Source of the DNA: Octadecabacter sp. B2R22
GTDB lineage: Bacteria; Pseudomonadota; Alphaproteobacteria; Rhodobacterales; Rhodobacteraceae
Reading direction: 5' to 3'
DNA: 64,000 nt
NCBI RefSeq assembly: GCF_018861045.1
Contig: NZ_JAHKQJ010000007.1
Span: 961,511 to 1,025,510, forward strand
Shown here: piece after piece, positions 43,810 through 53,183 of the stretch
Position numbering within the stretch: the first letter of the stretch is position 1
Layout of the letters: each line of letters starts with the position of its first letter
Program-made: the position numbers and the translations under genes
The notes under the pieces: generated by a model
Told to the model about the DNA's origin: nothing
The model's input: only the letters and a program-made list of their open reading frames with translations
The model's database searches: none

Positions 43810-44880
43810 TTAACGCACCACAACCGGAATACAGGCAGCACCTTCAGCCGACATTGCCGCACAAAAGCGACGTGCATCGCTTAGGTCTGCAAACCCAGTT
43901 GCGCGCAAGCGGAAGAACGTCCGGCCACCAGACGTTGCCTGCTGGATAACTTGTTCCTTACCGTCAAAGAAGTCCGGGAAACGGCCCGTCATACGGACCC
44001 ACTCCGCGGCTGCGATATCAGCGCTGTCAAAGGCACCCAGCTGCACCAACTTCGTGCCAACAGGGATCGGTGTTGTTGTGACTTGGCCGGTTATGCCGCT
44101 GGCGGAGGCCACAACCGTAGTTGTCGGCGCCGCCGCTGTCGCGGTTGCGGCTGCAGGGATAACCGCCGCGGCCACTGGGCGGTTTGCAGGGCGCGATGTC
44201 GGACGCGGAGATCGGCGCACACCTGGCACCGCATCAGGAATAATGTCGGGATCAACAGTCACACCATTCACGGCGACTTCGATCGGGACATCCTGACCTT
44301 CGGCCAAATCTGTCATCGGGTTGGCCCCTGCCGCGATCTGGTCTGCCAGTGCCAAAATGTCATTGGCAGTCAACGGCGTCGACGGATCTACAGGCGTTGC
44401 CAAAGCAGCAATCTGTTCAGATTCCACTTCTGTTGTTTCGGTCAAGGTTGCGGGCACGGCTTGGGCCAGTGGGTCAACAGCTTCGGGTGCGTCGGCCACA
44501 ACGACTTCGCTTGCCTCTGCGATCGTCGGTGCGACGTCCATATCTTCGGCCTGAAGGTTTACGTTGCTCGGCGCGAGAACCAAACGATCCTCGGGTTCAG
44601 CGGCCCCCCCCTCTGCGGGGACGGAGTTAACAGACAATCCGACATGGCTGGCAATTTCACCGCCCGGATTTTCGGGCGCGACACGCATCTCGCCTTCCAT
44701 TGCACGAACAACCGGAACCCCGGTCACATCCCGCATCAAAAGCTTAAAACCCCAAACTCCAACGCCACCGATGAGAGCAACCGAAATCGCGGCGGCTGCC
44801 ACGTTTACGTATTTGCCTGCTCCAAAACCGGACGGAGTCCCTGAGCCTGCCCCATTTGGGCCCGCTGTAAAATCTGCCAT
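43810..44880 (-). CDS. SPOR domain-containing membrane protein
   Basis: A 356-residue protein: a short Gly-rich cytoplasmic start, one membrane helix (about 28-50), a long Ala/Pro/Thr-rich linker (about 60-265), and a C-terminal SPOR domain (about 277-352) starting KLVQLGAFDSADIAAAEWVRM and ending in FADLSDARRFCAAMSAEGAACIPV. SPOR domains bind denuded septal glycan, pointing to a role in division. Its neighbours argS and nagZ are typical. Confidence 0.9.
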   Translation of the reverse strand: MADFTAGPNGAGSGTPSGFGAGKYVNVAAAAISVALIGGVGVWGFKLLMRDVTGVPVVRAMEGEMRVAPENPGGEIASHVGLSVNSVPAEGGAAEPEDRLVLAPSNVNLQAEDMDVAPTIAEASEVVVADAPEAVDPLAQAVPATLTETTEVESEQIAALATPVDPSTPLTANDILALADQIAAGANPMTDLAEGQDVPIEVAVNGVTVDPDIIPDAVPGVRRSPRPTSRPANRPVAAAVIPAAATATAAAPTTTVVASASGITGQVTTTPIPVGTKLVQLGAFDSADIAAAEWVRMTGRFPDFFDGKEQVIQQATSGGRTFFRLRATGFADLSDARRFCAAMSAEGAACIPVVVR

Positions 44881-44947
44881 GTGTCTGCCTCACTGAACGG
44901 ATTTATCCGCTACTATTTAACGCCTCTTGGCCCCAGACACGTGCGCT

Positions 44948-46684
44948 TTAGCGCATCTCTTCCGCTGGAGTTACGCCCAAGATACCCAAACCGTGAGAAA
45001 TTACAACGCTGGCGGCACGAATGAGGGCGATTTTCGCCTGTGACGCCGGGACATCGTCTTCTTGCAGGAACCGCAAAGACACATCGTCGTTGCCACGATT
45101 CCAAAGTGCGTGCACCTCAGACGCCAGATCATACAGGTAGAATGCAATACGGTGCGGTTCGTGGCCCTTAGCCGCAATTTCCACCAAGCGCGGCCATTCC
45201 GCGATCTTCGCAGCAAGGGTCAACTCGGCCTCGGACGCCGCAAGCGCCATGTCAGCCGCCGCCAGATCAGACGTATCAATCCCCGCCTCAGCGGCTTTGC
45301 GCAGCACAGAATGAACCCGCGCGCTGGCGTATTGAACGTAGAAAACCGGGTTGTCTTTGGATTGTTCCGTGACTTTGTCGAAATCAAAATCAAGCGGCGC
45401 GTCGTTTTTGCGCGTCAGCATATGGAACCGCGTTACATCGCTGCCAACCTGTTCAACCAGATCGCGCAACATAATGAACGTGCCCGCCCGTTTGGACATT
45501 TTGAACGGCTCACCATTCTTGAACAACTTCACCAGTTGGGTGAGCTTGATATCCAGCGGAACGCTGTTGCCAGACAACGCAGCAACAGCCGCCTTCATCC
45601 GCTTAACGTATCCGCCGTGGTCGGCACCAAACACATCAATTAGTTCGTCGAAGCCTCTGGTAACTTTATCAAAATGGTACGCGATATCGGGTGCAAAATA
45701 GGTCCAAGCGCCGTCAGACTTTTGGATCGGACGATCGACATCATCGCCAAAATCAGTGGACTTGAACAGGGTCTGTTCACGCGCTTCCCAATCTTCTGGC
45801 AGCTTACCTTTTGGCGGCTCAAGCGTGCCGCGATAGATCAGGCCTTTGTCATCAAGATCCTTAATCGCAGCTTCGATCCGACCGGTGCCGTATAGTGATT
45901 TCTCGGAATAGAAGACGTCCATCTTCACACCGATAGACGCCAGATCATCGCGGATCATCTGCATCATTGCGTCGGTGCCGAACTCGCGTACGTCTTCCAA
46001 CCAATACTGTTCGCCCTTGTCGATATAAGCATCGCCAACCTTGGCTTTCAAAGCCTCGCCAGCCTCGATCAGATACTCACCAGGATATGTTCCATCTTCA
46101 AACGTCACCTCTTGGCCGTGGGCCTCAAGGTAGCGCAAATAGACGGAGCGCGCCAAAACATCGACCTGCGCGCCACCATCGTTGATGTAGTATTCGCGCG
46201 TGACGTCGTAGCCCGCGTAATCCAGCAGAGACGCCAAAGCATCGCCAAAAACCGCGCCGCGCGTGTGACCCACGTGCAACGGCCCTGTCGGGTTCGCACT
46301 TACGTATTCGACGTTAATTTTCTTATCCGCACCCAAAGTGGACTTGCCGAACGCAGGATCGCTCAACGCGGCCTTAACCACCCCCGCCCAAACGTTCGCA
46401 TTCAAACGCAGGTTCAAGAACCCTGGCCCTGCGACCTCGACACCCGCGATACGGGGGTCTGCGGCCAGCTTAGCGGCCAGCGCATCAGCAATGTCACGCG
46501 GTTTGGCTTTGGCAGGCTTGGCCAAAACCATCGCCGCATTGGTCGCCATATCACCATGACTTGCATCGCGTGGTGGTTCGACCGCAACGTTGGCAAAATC
46601 AAGCCCTTCGGGCAAAATGCCTTCGGCCGTCATAGCCTCAAGGCAGGTAATCACGGTGCTGCGGATATCGGCGAACAGGTTCAT
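44948..46684 (-). CDS. argS: Arginyl-tRNA synthetase
   Basis: A 578-residue class I synthetase. It has the N-terminal Add-1 domain, the HIGH motif as HVGH within [19 protein letters not shown] (about 128-146), the [20 protein letters not shown] region holding the KMSK motif, and the DALR anticodon domain with [16 protein letters not shown]. All catalytic parts are present. The start overlaps no other gene; the divergent COX1-like gene begins 62 bp away. A 67-bp gap separates it from the SPOR gene. Confidence 0.97.
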   Translation of the reverse strand: MNLFADIRSTVITCLEAMTAEGILPEGLDFANVAVEPPRDASHGDMATNAAMVLAKPAKAKPRDIADALAAKLAADPRIAGVEVAGPGFLNLRLNANVWAGVVKAALSDPAFGKSTLGADKKINVEYVSANPTGPLHVGHTRGAVFGDALASLLDYAGYDVTREYYINDGGAQVDVLARSVYLRYLEAHGQEVTFEDGTYPGEYLIEAGEALKAKVGDAYIDKGEQYWLEDVREFGTDAMMQMIRDDLASIGVKMDVFYSEKSLYGTGRIEAAIKDLDDKGLIYRGTLEPPKGKLPEDWEAREQTLFKSTDFGDDVDRPIQKSDGAWTYFAPDIAYHFDKVTRGFDELIDVFGADHGGYVKRMKAAVAALSGNSVPLDIKLTQLVKLFKNGEPFKMSKRAGTFIMLRDLVEQVGSDVTRFHMLTRKNDAPLDFDFDKVTEQSKDNPVFYVQYASARVHSVLRKAAEAGIDTSDLAAADMALAASEAELTLAAKIAEWPRLVEIAAKGHEPHRIAFYLYDLASEVHALWNRGNDDVSLRFLQEDDVPASQAKIALIRAASVVISHGLGILGVTPAEEMR

Positions 46685-46746
46685 GGTGCTTCCTTTCTGG
46701 GAACTGTCCGTTTAGCACCATGGCAACAAACGTCAACGAGGCTTGC

Positions 46747-47841
46747 ATGACCCGTATCTTGTTCTCTCTATCTTGTTTGGCAGCTCTTGGTGTTGCGCTC
46801 ACCGCATTCGTCATCCGTTGGGAACTCGCATCCCCCGGTGCTTCGCTTTTTCTGACCCATGACGCACAGCCGGATGGATATCAGTACCTTGCCTTTGTAC
46901 AGGTCCACAGATTGACGTGTTTTCTGGCTGTAATGCTTGTCGGAACTGCATTGTCATCTGCATCGCGTGACAAAGGCGCGCTCTTATCAGCCCTGTTTAT
47001 GTGGTTGGGCCTTGTTCTTAGCGTCAGCCTTACCGTCTTGGTGATCTTACTCACATTACCGCCCATCGGACTGGAAACCGCTGAATCCCCCGGCGCAGGA
47101 GTGGGCTGGATCCTCTATCCGCCGCTCTATACACCCACGTCTTTATTGCTTCAGATGTTTCCCGGCCTCGACCCGTTCTTGCTCGGACATGTCGGGCAAA
47201 TGATCGCCCTGCCCGCAAATGCCATGCTGTACCTCGGGGTCTACGCGATGGCGTCGACACTCCCAAAATTCCGGTTCATGAGCGTCGTTGGCCTCGTGAC
47301 TGTCATTGCCGCCTTGCTGCTCACGACCCGCTCAATGCATATGATCACCGTGCCATATGCGTGGCTTTGGATTGCGGCCCTCGTGGTTCCATTTCTCGTT
47401 TGCGCCGCGCTGTCATTGATGGCCGAGCGCCGCCCTTGGCTGATTATTATGACCTTTGGCGTTGTCTTTATCACTGTAACGCCTGCCGCCCTCGCACAGA
47501 CAACCGATGGTCTTGCGCTGAACGGCACCATGGCAATTATCGCCATTCAGTACCTGTTCCCCATGGGGCTTGCATGGTTTGCCCTCCCCGCGCTCCTGCT
47601 GTTTACGAGAGATGCCCCCCTTCAACGGTGGAAGGTCTGGGCCATTCCAACAACTATCGTCACATCACTCTGTATTTGGGTAATACCGCTGTTTCACTTG
47701 GGCAGGATCGGAATGCCGGCGCACTACGTTGACTACCCGAGCGCCTTCGCACCTCTCAACCTTGAGGTCTCAATCGGCGTAGCCGTTTTCGCAATGATTT
47801 ATCTTACCGTCATCGCGGCGCTCCTGCGCCGCCGCGCCTAA
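46747..47841 (+). CDS. COX1-like membrane protein lacking the heme/copper ligands
   Basis: A 364-residue, ~10-helix membrane protein. Segments align in order with cytochrome oxidase subunit I: IRWELASPG (23-31) with the family's RLELAxPG; VQVHRLTCF (51-59) with the AHGLIM heme a ligand region; GAGVGWILYPPL (116-127) with GTGWTVYPPL; GRIGMPAHYVDYPSAFAPLN (319-338) with the GMPRRxxDYPxAFxxWN end. But the metal sites are broken: HPEVY reads HVGQM (148-152), the HH pair reads MH (197-198), and the HFH heme ligands read AIQ (266-268). The oxidase should be inactive. I know no named family for this; it has no coxB/C neighbour. Confidence 0.65.
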   Translation: MTRILFSLSCLAALGVALTAFVIRWELASPGASLFLTHDAQPDGYQYLAFVQVHRLTCFLAVMLVGTALSSASRDKGALLSALFMWLGLVLSVSLTVLVILLTLPPIGLETAESPGAGVGWILYPPLYTPTSLLLQMFPGLDPFLLGHVGQMIALPANAMLYLGVYAMASTLPKFRFMSVVGLVTVIAALLLTTRSMHMITVPYAWLWIAALVVPFLVCAALSLMAERRPWLIIMTFGVVFITVTPAALAQTTDGLALNGTMAIIAIQYLFPMGLAWFALPALLLFTRDAPLQRWKVWAIPTTIVTSLCIWVIPLFHLGRIGMPAHYVDYPSAFAPLNLEVSIGVAVFAMIYLTVIAALLRRRA

Positions 47842-48974
47842 CCCATCAGGCGCTCATGGGTCTCAATCGCGAAACGGTCTGTCATGCCCGAAATGTAATC
47901 AGACACGATCCGTGCCAAAGCAGTTTCATCCGCCGCCGCCGCCACGTCTTTGCGCCATTGTTTTGGCAGATGCTCGGGCTGGGTCATGAAAAGCGGGAAC
48001 AGGTCTTCGACAACTTGCGTCACGTCAGCCCGCATCTTCACCACGCTTGGTGCGCGATACATCTGTGTAAACAAGAACTTACGCACGACCTTAAGATCAG
48101 ACCATAATTCAGGTGAAAACTGCACCATCATCCGGCCCGCGCCGCGAATATCTGCGCAGGTTTGCGGGCCAAGCTCGGCAAGGTTGGCACGACTGACGTT
48201 GATCACATCCTCAACCAACACCCCAAAGAAGCGCCGCAAGGCTTCGTGACGACGGCGGTATTTATCAAGGCTCGGGTACTTTGCATCCACTTCACGAAAA
48301 CAGGCCCCGACGATGGGCAGGTGCAACAGATCATCCGTGCTGAACAATTCCGCCCGCAACCCGTCATGAATATCGTGGTGATTGTAGGCCACATCGTCCG
48401 CCAACGCCGCAACCTGTGCTTCGGCACTGGCATGGGTTTGCAGTTCCAGATTATGGCGTTCGTTATAATCGGCGAGCGCATAAGGCACCGGTTCGCCAAC
48501 AGGCCCGTTGTGTTTGGCGATCCCCTCTAAGGTCTCCCACGTCAGGTTCAGCCCGTCCCACTCGGCATAATGCCTTTCAAGCGACGTCACGATGCGGATC
48601 GCCTGCGCATTGTGATCAAAGCCACCGTAAGGCTTCATCAGCTCGCCCAACGCATCCTCGCCTGTGTGGCCAAACGGCGTGTGCCCAAGGTCGTGGGCCA
48701 AAGCGACGGCCTCGGTCAGTTCTCCGTTCAGACCCAAAGTGCCTGCAATAGTGCGGGCAACCTGAGCAACTTCGATCGAATGGGTCAGACGGGTGCGAAA
48801 ATAATCACCCTCATGTTCCACAAAAACTTGGGTTTTGTGCTTTAGCCGCCGAAATGCGGATGCATGAATGATCCGATCGCGATCCCTCTGAAACGGAGAG
48901 CGAAATTCACTTTCATCTTCAGGGTAAAGCCGCCCGCGCGTTTGCGCTGGACTGCAAGCGTAACTCGCCGTCAT
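47838..48974 (-). CDS. dgt: Deoxyguanosinetriphosphate triphosphohydrolase-like protein
   Basis: A 378-residue HD-domain hydrolase releasing triphosphate from dNTPs. It starts MTASYACSPAQTRGRLYPED and carries FRRLKHKTQVF, LTHSIEVAQVAR and the HD motif ALAHDLGHTPFGHTGED, with DDVAYNHHDIHDGLRA as the later metal ligand region. It is the short type 2 dGTPase-like form. The start at 48974 is chosen, since longer frames have no homology. It is convergent with the COX1-like gene, with a 4-bp overlap, and divergent from the A-type carrier. Confidence 0.92.
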   Translation of the reverse strand: MTASYACSPAQTRGRLYPEDESEFRSPFQRDRDRIIHASAFRRLKHKTQVFVEHEGDYFRTRLTHSIEVAQVARTIAGTLGLNGELTEAVALAHDLGHTPFGHTGEDALGELMKPYGGFDHNAQAIRIVTSLERHYAEWDGLNLTWETLEGIAKHNGPVGEPVPYALADYNERHNLELQTHASAEAQVAALADDVAYNHHDIHDGLRAELFSTDDLLHLPIVGACFREVDAKYPSLDKYRRRHEALRRFFGVLVEDVINVSRANLAELGPQTCADIRGAGRMMVQFSPELWSDLKVVRKFLFTQMYRAPSVVKMRADVTQVVEDLFPLFMTQPEHLPKQWRKDVAAAADETALARIVSDYISGMTDRFAIETHERLMG

Positions 48975-49071
48975 AATCTGTCCCAATCGTTGCGTCATGG
49001 ACGACACTGCCTTGTCGCCTCTGCCTGCCCCACCTATATTGAAACCATCATCCAACCTAAAGGCCGCAATC

Positions 49072-49398
49072 ATGCTGACTCTTCCCCCTAAAGTGACCTC
49101 GCGCGCCTTTGAGCGCCTGTCCGAGATCGGCGCGAATGCGGACGGCAAAGCCCTACGCATCGCAGTTGAGGGCGGCGGCTGTTCCGGCTTCCAATACGAG
49201 ATCGATCTGGACACCCCCAAAGACGATGATCTGGTTCTCGAAGGCGCCGGTGAAAAAGTCATTATCGACAGTATTTCCCTTCCCTTCCTGACCGATGCGA
49301 CCATCGATTTCACAGAAGAGTTGATCGGCGCACGCTTTGTCATCGAAAACCCCAACGCATCCAGCTCTTGTGGCTGTGGCGTCAGTTTCTCGATGTAG
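49072..49398 (+). CDS. erpA: A-type iron-sulfur cluster carrier (ErpA/IscA family)
   Basis: A 108-residue protein with the three conserved cysteines of the family: one in EGGGCSGFQYE (about 34-44) and two in SSCGCGVSFSM at the C-terminus. These bind a [2Fe-2S] or [4Fe-4S] cluster passed to apoproteins. The start at 49072 is MLTLPPKVTSRAFERL. It is divergent from dgt, 98 bp apart; this dgt-erpA pair is conserved in alphaproteobacteria. Confidence 0.9.
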   Translation: MLTLPPKVTSRAFERLSEIGANADGKALRIAVEGGGCSGFQYEIDLDTPKDDDLVLEGAGEKVIIDSISLPFLTDATIDFTEELIGARFVIENPNASSSCGCGVSFSM

Positions 49399-49453
49399 GT
49401 TGTGCCTTTGACGTGAGGCTGGCAAAACAGCGTCACAAACCGAGGGCTGCACC

Positions 49454-50254
49454 ATGAAAATCGCGACATTTAATATCAACGGCGTCAAGGCGCGCATCGG
49501 CGCGCTGACTGAATGGCTAGAAGGGTCGCAGCCAGACGTTGCCCTTTTGCAAGAAATCAAATCCGTCGACGAAGGCTTCCCGCGCGAACACTTTGAAAAC
49601 ATGGGATATACTGTCGAAACCCACGGCCAAAAGGGTTTCAACGGGGTCGCGATCCTGTCCAAACTCCCGCTCGAAGACGTCACCCGTGGATTGCCCGGTG
49701 GTGAGGGTGCAGGCCGCGAAGGCGTTGACGACATCGAAGCCCGCTACATCGAGGCGACGGTCATCGGCGACAAAGCCATCCGCATCTGCGGCCTGTACTT
49801 GCCCAACGGCAATCCAGCACCGGGACCGAAATACGACTACAAACTGCGCTGGATGGAACGCCTCAAGACGCGAGCAGAAGAGCTCATGAAACTTGAAGAG
49901 CCTTTCCTAATGGCCGGAGATTACAACATAATTCCGCAGCCAGAAGACGCCAAACGCCCCGAGGCATGGACGGATGATGCCCTGTTTCGACCAGACAGTC
50001 GCGCAGCCTTTCGCCGCTTGCTGAACCTTGGGCTGACAGAAGCCTTCCGCGCGTGCCACAGCGGCGCCGGGCACTACTCGTTCTGGGACTACCAAGCGGG
50101 CGCGTGGGATCGCAATGACGGCATCCGCATTGACCACTTTTTGTTGTCAAATCAGTGTGCTGACCTACTCAATGACTGTTGGATCGAATCCGAAGTACGG
50201 GGCCGAGAAAAGCCCTCTGACCACGTTCCTGTCTGGGTCGATCTCGACGCATAG
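49454..50254 (+). CDS. xthA: Exodeoxyribonuclease III
   Basis: A 266-residue AP endonuclease / 3'-5' exonuclease. MKIATFNINGVKARIGALTEWL, LLQEIKSVDEGFP, LMAGDYNIIPQPEDAK and the terminal SDHVPVWVDLD contain the metal-binding Asn, Glu, Asp and His residues of the family. It repairs abasic DNA. It stands alone after erpA (55 bp) and is convergent with the monooxygenase gene. Confidence 0.95.
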   Translation: MKIATFNINGVKARIGALTEWLEGSQPDVALLQEIKSVDEGFPREHFENMGYTVETHGQKGFNGVAILSKLPLEDVTRGLPGGEGAGREGVDDIEARYIEATVIGDKAIRICGLYLPNGNPAPGPKYDYKLRWMERLKTRAEELMKLEEPFLMAGDYNIIPQPEDAKRPEAWTDDALFRPDSRAAFRRLLNLGLTEAFRACHSGAGHYSFWDYQAGAWDRNDGIRIDHFLLSNQCADLLNDCWIESEVRGREKPSDHVPVWVDLDA

Positions 50255-50285
50255 GATGGGACGGTGGGCGGGGCGCAAGCGCAGC

Positions 50286-51443
50286 TTAGCGACGATCCGT
50301 CGTCACATCACACCCATAAAGCCAGTCCATCCGGTTTAGAAATGCATTCGGCGCAGTTTTCCCGATTATTTTCAAGGCAGTATGTGAAAGACCTCGCCTA
50401 ATTCCAGACAGGTGATAGTTCCGTGCATTGGCATTTGCAGCATCAATCGCACGGGAGACACGCGGCTTACGATCAGCCTGATACGTGGCAAGAGCACTGG
50501 CAATATCTGCCGCCTCATCACAGCATCGCGACAGAACAAACGCATCCTCGATCGCCATATTCGCGCCCTGCGCCAAAAACGGAAGTGTTGGATGCGCGGC
50601 ATCCCCAAGGATTGCGACGGTGTCGTTGTGCCATTGCTCGGCCACGGGATGGCGGAACAACCCCCACAGATGCACCTCGTCGACTTTCGACAATATGCCT
50701 TTCAATTCCGGTGCGCCGTCCCGAAAAACGTGGCGCAAATTGCCTGCATCATCGGGGTGTGCCCAGCCTTCGGGTGCCCATTGTTGGCGTTCTAGCACCG
50801 CCACGATATTCAGCAGCCCGCCCTTCAGCGGATAGGTCACGACATGACGGTTTGGCGCCATCCAGATCCGCGCAACCGCGTCTGCATCTGGCGCATCCAC
50901 CATGGCCCGCCACGCCACCTGCCCTGTAAAGAACGGCTCTTGTAGGCCATTCAACAGAGCGCGCGTTTGCGAATGAATGCCTTCTGCGCCCACGACCAGA
51001 TCACCGTCAACCTCATCAACGGTGATCTTTGAACCCAGATGGATCACCACGCCCGCGTCGCGACAAGCATCCAGTAGCAACCCAATCAAACTGGCACGGT
51101 GGTAGAACCGATATGCGGGTCCGTCCAGAGATGTCAGATCAAACCGAGTGATCTGTCGTCCCGTTAGCCCATCCATCGGCAGCACAGCCTTGGATTTTAT
51201 CGAAGCGGCCTCAACTGCGGCGCCGTCCAGCCCCAAGGCCTCAAACACGCGTGCGCCGTTGGGTGTGATCTGGATCCCTGCCCCGACTTCGCCAATCTCT
51301 GGCGCCTGTTCATGTACGTCCACCCGCGCCCCGCTGCGCGCAAAGGCCAGCGCGCAGGTCAGACCGCCAATGCCGCCCCCTACAATCGAAACATGGCGAC
51401 CCCGATTGAGGCCGCCATGCTGGTGTGTCGATAATTCTGTCAT
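50286..51443 (-). CDS. FAD-dependent aromatic monooxygenase (salicylate/3-hydroxybenzoate hydroxylase type)
   Basis: A 385-residue group A flavoprotein. It has the FAD site VSIVGGGIGGLTCALAFARSGARVDVHEQ (about 18-46), a middle DG motif in VVGAEGIHSQTRALL, and the late GDAAHPTLPFLAQGANMAIEDA. Such enzymes add a hydroxyl to an aromatic acid using NAD(P)H. The exact substrate cannot be read. The ATG at 51443 lies 7 bp after dksA, so they could share a transcript. Confidence 0.87.
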   Translation of the reverse strand: MTELSTHQHGGLNRGRHVSIVGGGIGGLTCALAFARSGARVDVHEQAPEIGEVGAGIQITPNGARVFEALGLDGAAVEAASIKSKAVLPMDGLTGRQITRFDLTSLDGPAYRFYHRASLIGLLLDACRDAGVVIHLGSKITVDEVDGDLVVGAEGIHSQTRALLNGLQEPFFTGQVAWRAMVDAPDADAVARIWMAPNRHVVTYPLKGGLLNIVAVLERQQWAPEGWAHPDDAGNLRHVFRDGAPELKGILSKVDEVHLWGLFRHPVAEQWHNDTVAILGDAAHPTLPFLAQGANMAIEDAFVLSRCCDEAADIASALATYQADRKPRVSRAIDAANANARNYHLSGIRRGLSHTALKIIGKTAPNAFLNRMDWLYGCDVTTDRR

Positions 51444-51450
51444 TAAAGGA

Positions 51451-51873
51451 TCAATCCGTCCGGTGGACCTTTTCGCGCCGCTCGTGGCGCTCTTGCGCCT
51501 CAAGGCTCATGGTCGCGATTGGACGGGCATCCAGACGTTTCAGGCTGATTGGCTCACCCGTAACGTCACAATAACCGAACTCGCCTTCGTCGATGCGGCG
51601 CAATGCACCATCGATTTTAGCAACCAGCTTGCGTTCGCGATCACGGGTCCGCAATTCCAACGCGCGATCGGTTTCTTCCGAAGCGCGATCTGCGACGTCG
51701 GGAATATTACGCGTGCCATCTTTCATAGATTCGATGGTGTCGCGGCTGTCTTCCATAATCTCGGAACGCCAGGTCAACAACTTGCGGCGGAAATATTCGA
51801 GCTGCTTATCGTTCATAAACGGCTCGTTTTCTGCTGGTTTATAATCGTCCGGCAGGAATGTTTCAGCTTTCAT
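51451..51873 (-). CDS. dksA: DksA, single-cysteine (zinc-independent) form
   Basis: A 140-residue RNA polymerase secondary-channel regulator that works with ppGpp. The coiled coil (about 20-95) carries the tip motif DVADRA at 59-64 (DxxDxA). Of the four zinc-finger cysteines of E. coli DksA only the first remains (C102); the others are T105, S123 and A126. DksA of Rhodobacter sphaeroides is known to lack the zinc finger yet be active, so this is a lineage trait. A GGGAG site lies 5-6 nt before the ATG at 51873; an upstream in-frame ATG is unlikely. Confidence 0.92.
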   Translation of the reverse strand: MKAETFLPDDYKPAENEPFMNDKQLEYFRRKLLTWRSEIMEDSRDTIESMKDGTRNIPDVADRASEETDRALELRTRDRERKLVAKIDGALRRIDEGEFGYCDVTGEPISLKRLDARPIATMSLEAQERHERREKVHRTD

Positions 51874-52065
51874 CTTGGCTCCCTTGGAGGTCGTCGATGT
51901 TGAGATATCTTGATCGTTTGACAATATATTGCCCTCTCTTCAAGCACCGTTTACTCCCTCACAGGCAGTGTGTCACCCCCTTGGCAATCAACTTTTCATG
52001 GGTTGAAGCCACCTGCTGAGATGTTACCGTGAACATTGCTGAAAATCAGGACAATTGAGCACCTT
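51874..52065. promoter_or_regulatory. Divergent promoter region of dksA and the MoxR gene
   Basis: A 192-bp gap between two divergent starts. I see no confident -35/-10 pair; AT-rich patches around 51900-51935 are plausible for dksA. No gene is seen. Confidence 0.4.
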
Positions 52066-52905
52066 ATGCGTTTTTCCGGAACCGAGACCTATGTTGCAAC
52101 CGATGATCTAACGGTCGCTGTCAACGCCGCTGTGACACTAGAGCGCCCCCTTCTTGTCAAAGGGGAACCCGGAACCGGCAAAACCGAACTCGCGCGACAG
52201 GTGAGTGCGGCCCTTGGTCTGCCGATGATCGAATGGCACATCAAGTCCACCACCAAAGCCCAACAAGGCCTATACGAATATGATGCCGTTAGCCGTCTGC
52301 GCGACAGTCAGCTTGGCGACGACAAGGTCAACGACGTATCCAACTACATCAAAAAGGGCAAACTCTGGCAGGCATTCCAGACCGAAGGCCGTGTGGTGCT
52401 TTTGATTGATGAAATCGACAAAGCTGATATCGAATTCCCCAATGACCTGCTGCAAGAGCTCGACCGGATGGAATTCCACGTCTATGAGACCGGCGAAACC
52501 GTGACCGCCACCCAGCGCCCGATCATCATCATTACGTCCAACAACGAAAAAGAACTGCCAGACGCTTTCCTGCGCCGCTGTTTCTTTCACTACATCCAGT
52601 TTCCGGACATGGACACAATGCGCAAGATCGTCGAAGTCCACCACCCCGGCATCAAGGATGCTTTGCTGACGGCTGCGCTGACACAATTCTACGAAATTCG
52701 TGAACAACAGGGCCTCAAGAAAAAGCCCAGCACATCCGAAGTTCTGGATTGGCTGAAACTTTTGTTGGCCGAAGACCTGACGGCAGAAGACCTCAAGAAA
52801 GACGGTGCCTCTGCGTTGCCGAAATTGCATGGCGCCTTGCTGAAGAACGAACAGGACGTGCACCTATTTGAACGCCTCGCGTTTATGGTGCGCGGCCAGC
52901 GTTAA
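52066..52905 (+). CDS. MoxR family AAA ATPase
   Basis: A 279-residue AAA+ ATPase of the MoxR/RavA type. Walker A is GEPGTGKTELARQ (about 38-50), Walker B VVLLIDEIDKADIEFPNDLLQEL, sensor 1 IIIITSNNEKELPDAFLRRC with an arginine finger in the following part. MoxR ATPases act as chaperones with a von Willebrand partner for maturation of metal centres or complexes. A CoxE-type partner lies 2 kb downstream. The ATG at 52066 is MRFSGTETYVATDD. Confidence 0.92.
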   Translation: MRFSGTETYVATDDLTVAVNAAVTLERPLLVKGEPGTGKTELARQVSAALGLPMIEWHIKSTTKAQQGLYEYDAVSRLRDSQLGDDKVNDVSNYIKKGKLWQAFQTEGRVVLLIDEIDKADIEFPNDLLQELDRMEFHVYETGETVTATQRPIIIITSNNEKELPDAFLRRCFFHYIQFPDMDTMRKIVEVHHPGIKDALLTAALTQFYEIREQQGLKKKPSTSEVLDWLKLLLAEDLTAEDLKKDGASALPKLHGALLKNEQDVHLFERLAFMVRGQR

Positions 52906-53183
52906 GGGCTCAAATTCTCCTCGAAAATATGCCGTCAGGCTTTCTGCGAAAGTCTGGCACCATATCTAGTGGTCACATCAAGAACACCCACTAACCTATT
53001 GAGTCTTTTGAATCACACACCGCCCCAATCTCGGCGCAACGCCCCGATTTTCGGTGAAAAGCCCCCCCTGTTTCCCCTTTAAATAAAGAGCCTGAGCATT
53101 TGGACGCGGAATTGCCCAATTTCGCCCCAACTCGGGCCTCAGTCCACTGGCAGGTTCCGGACTGAGCTAAAAGGAGAGCAGAG
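52906..53183. other. Gap between MoxR gene and the 59-codon ORF
   Basis: A 278-bp stretch that probably contains a promoter for the DUF2927 set. No gene is seen up to the TTG ORF. It contains an 8-bp perfect hairpin described separately. Confidence 0.45.
53138..53166 (+). promoter_or_regulatory. Hairpin just upstream of a ribosome binding site
   Basis: CTCAGTCC (53138-53145) and GGACTGAG (53159-53166) form a perfect 8-bp stem with a 13-nt loop. The AAGGAG site of the next ORF starts 5 nt later. It has no T-run, so it is not a terminator; it could control access to that site. Confidence 0.45.

Noticed and set aside
43951-44844. Plus-strand frame of 297 codons, Cys/Arg-rich, opposite the SPOR gene
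   Set aside because: Mirror of the Ala/Thr-rich linker; Cys/Arg richness follows from the complementary codons.
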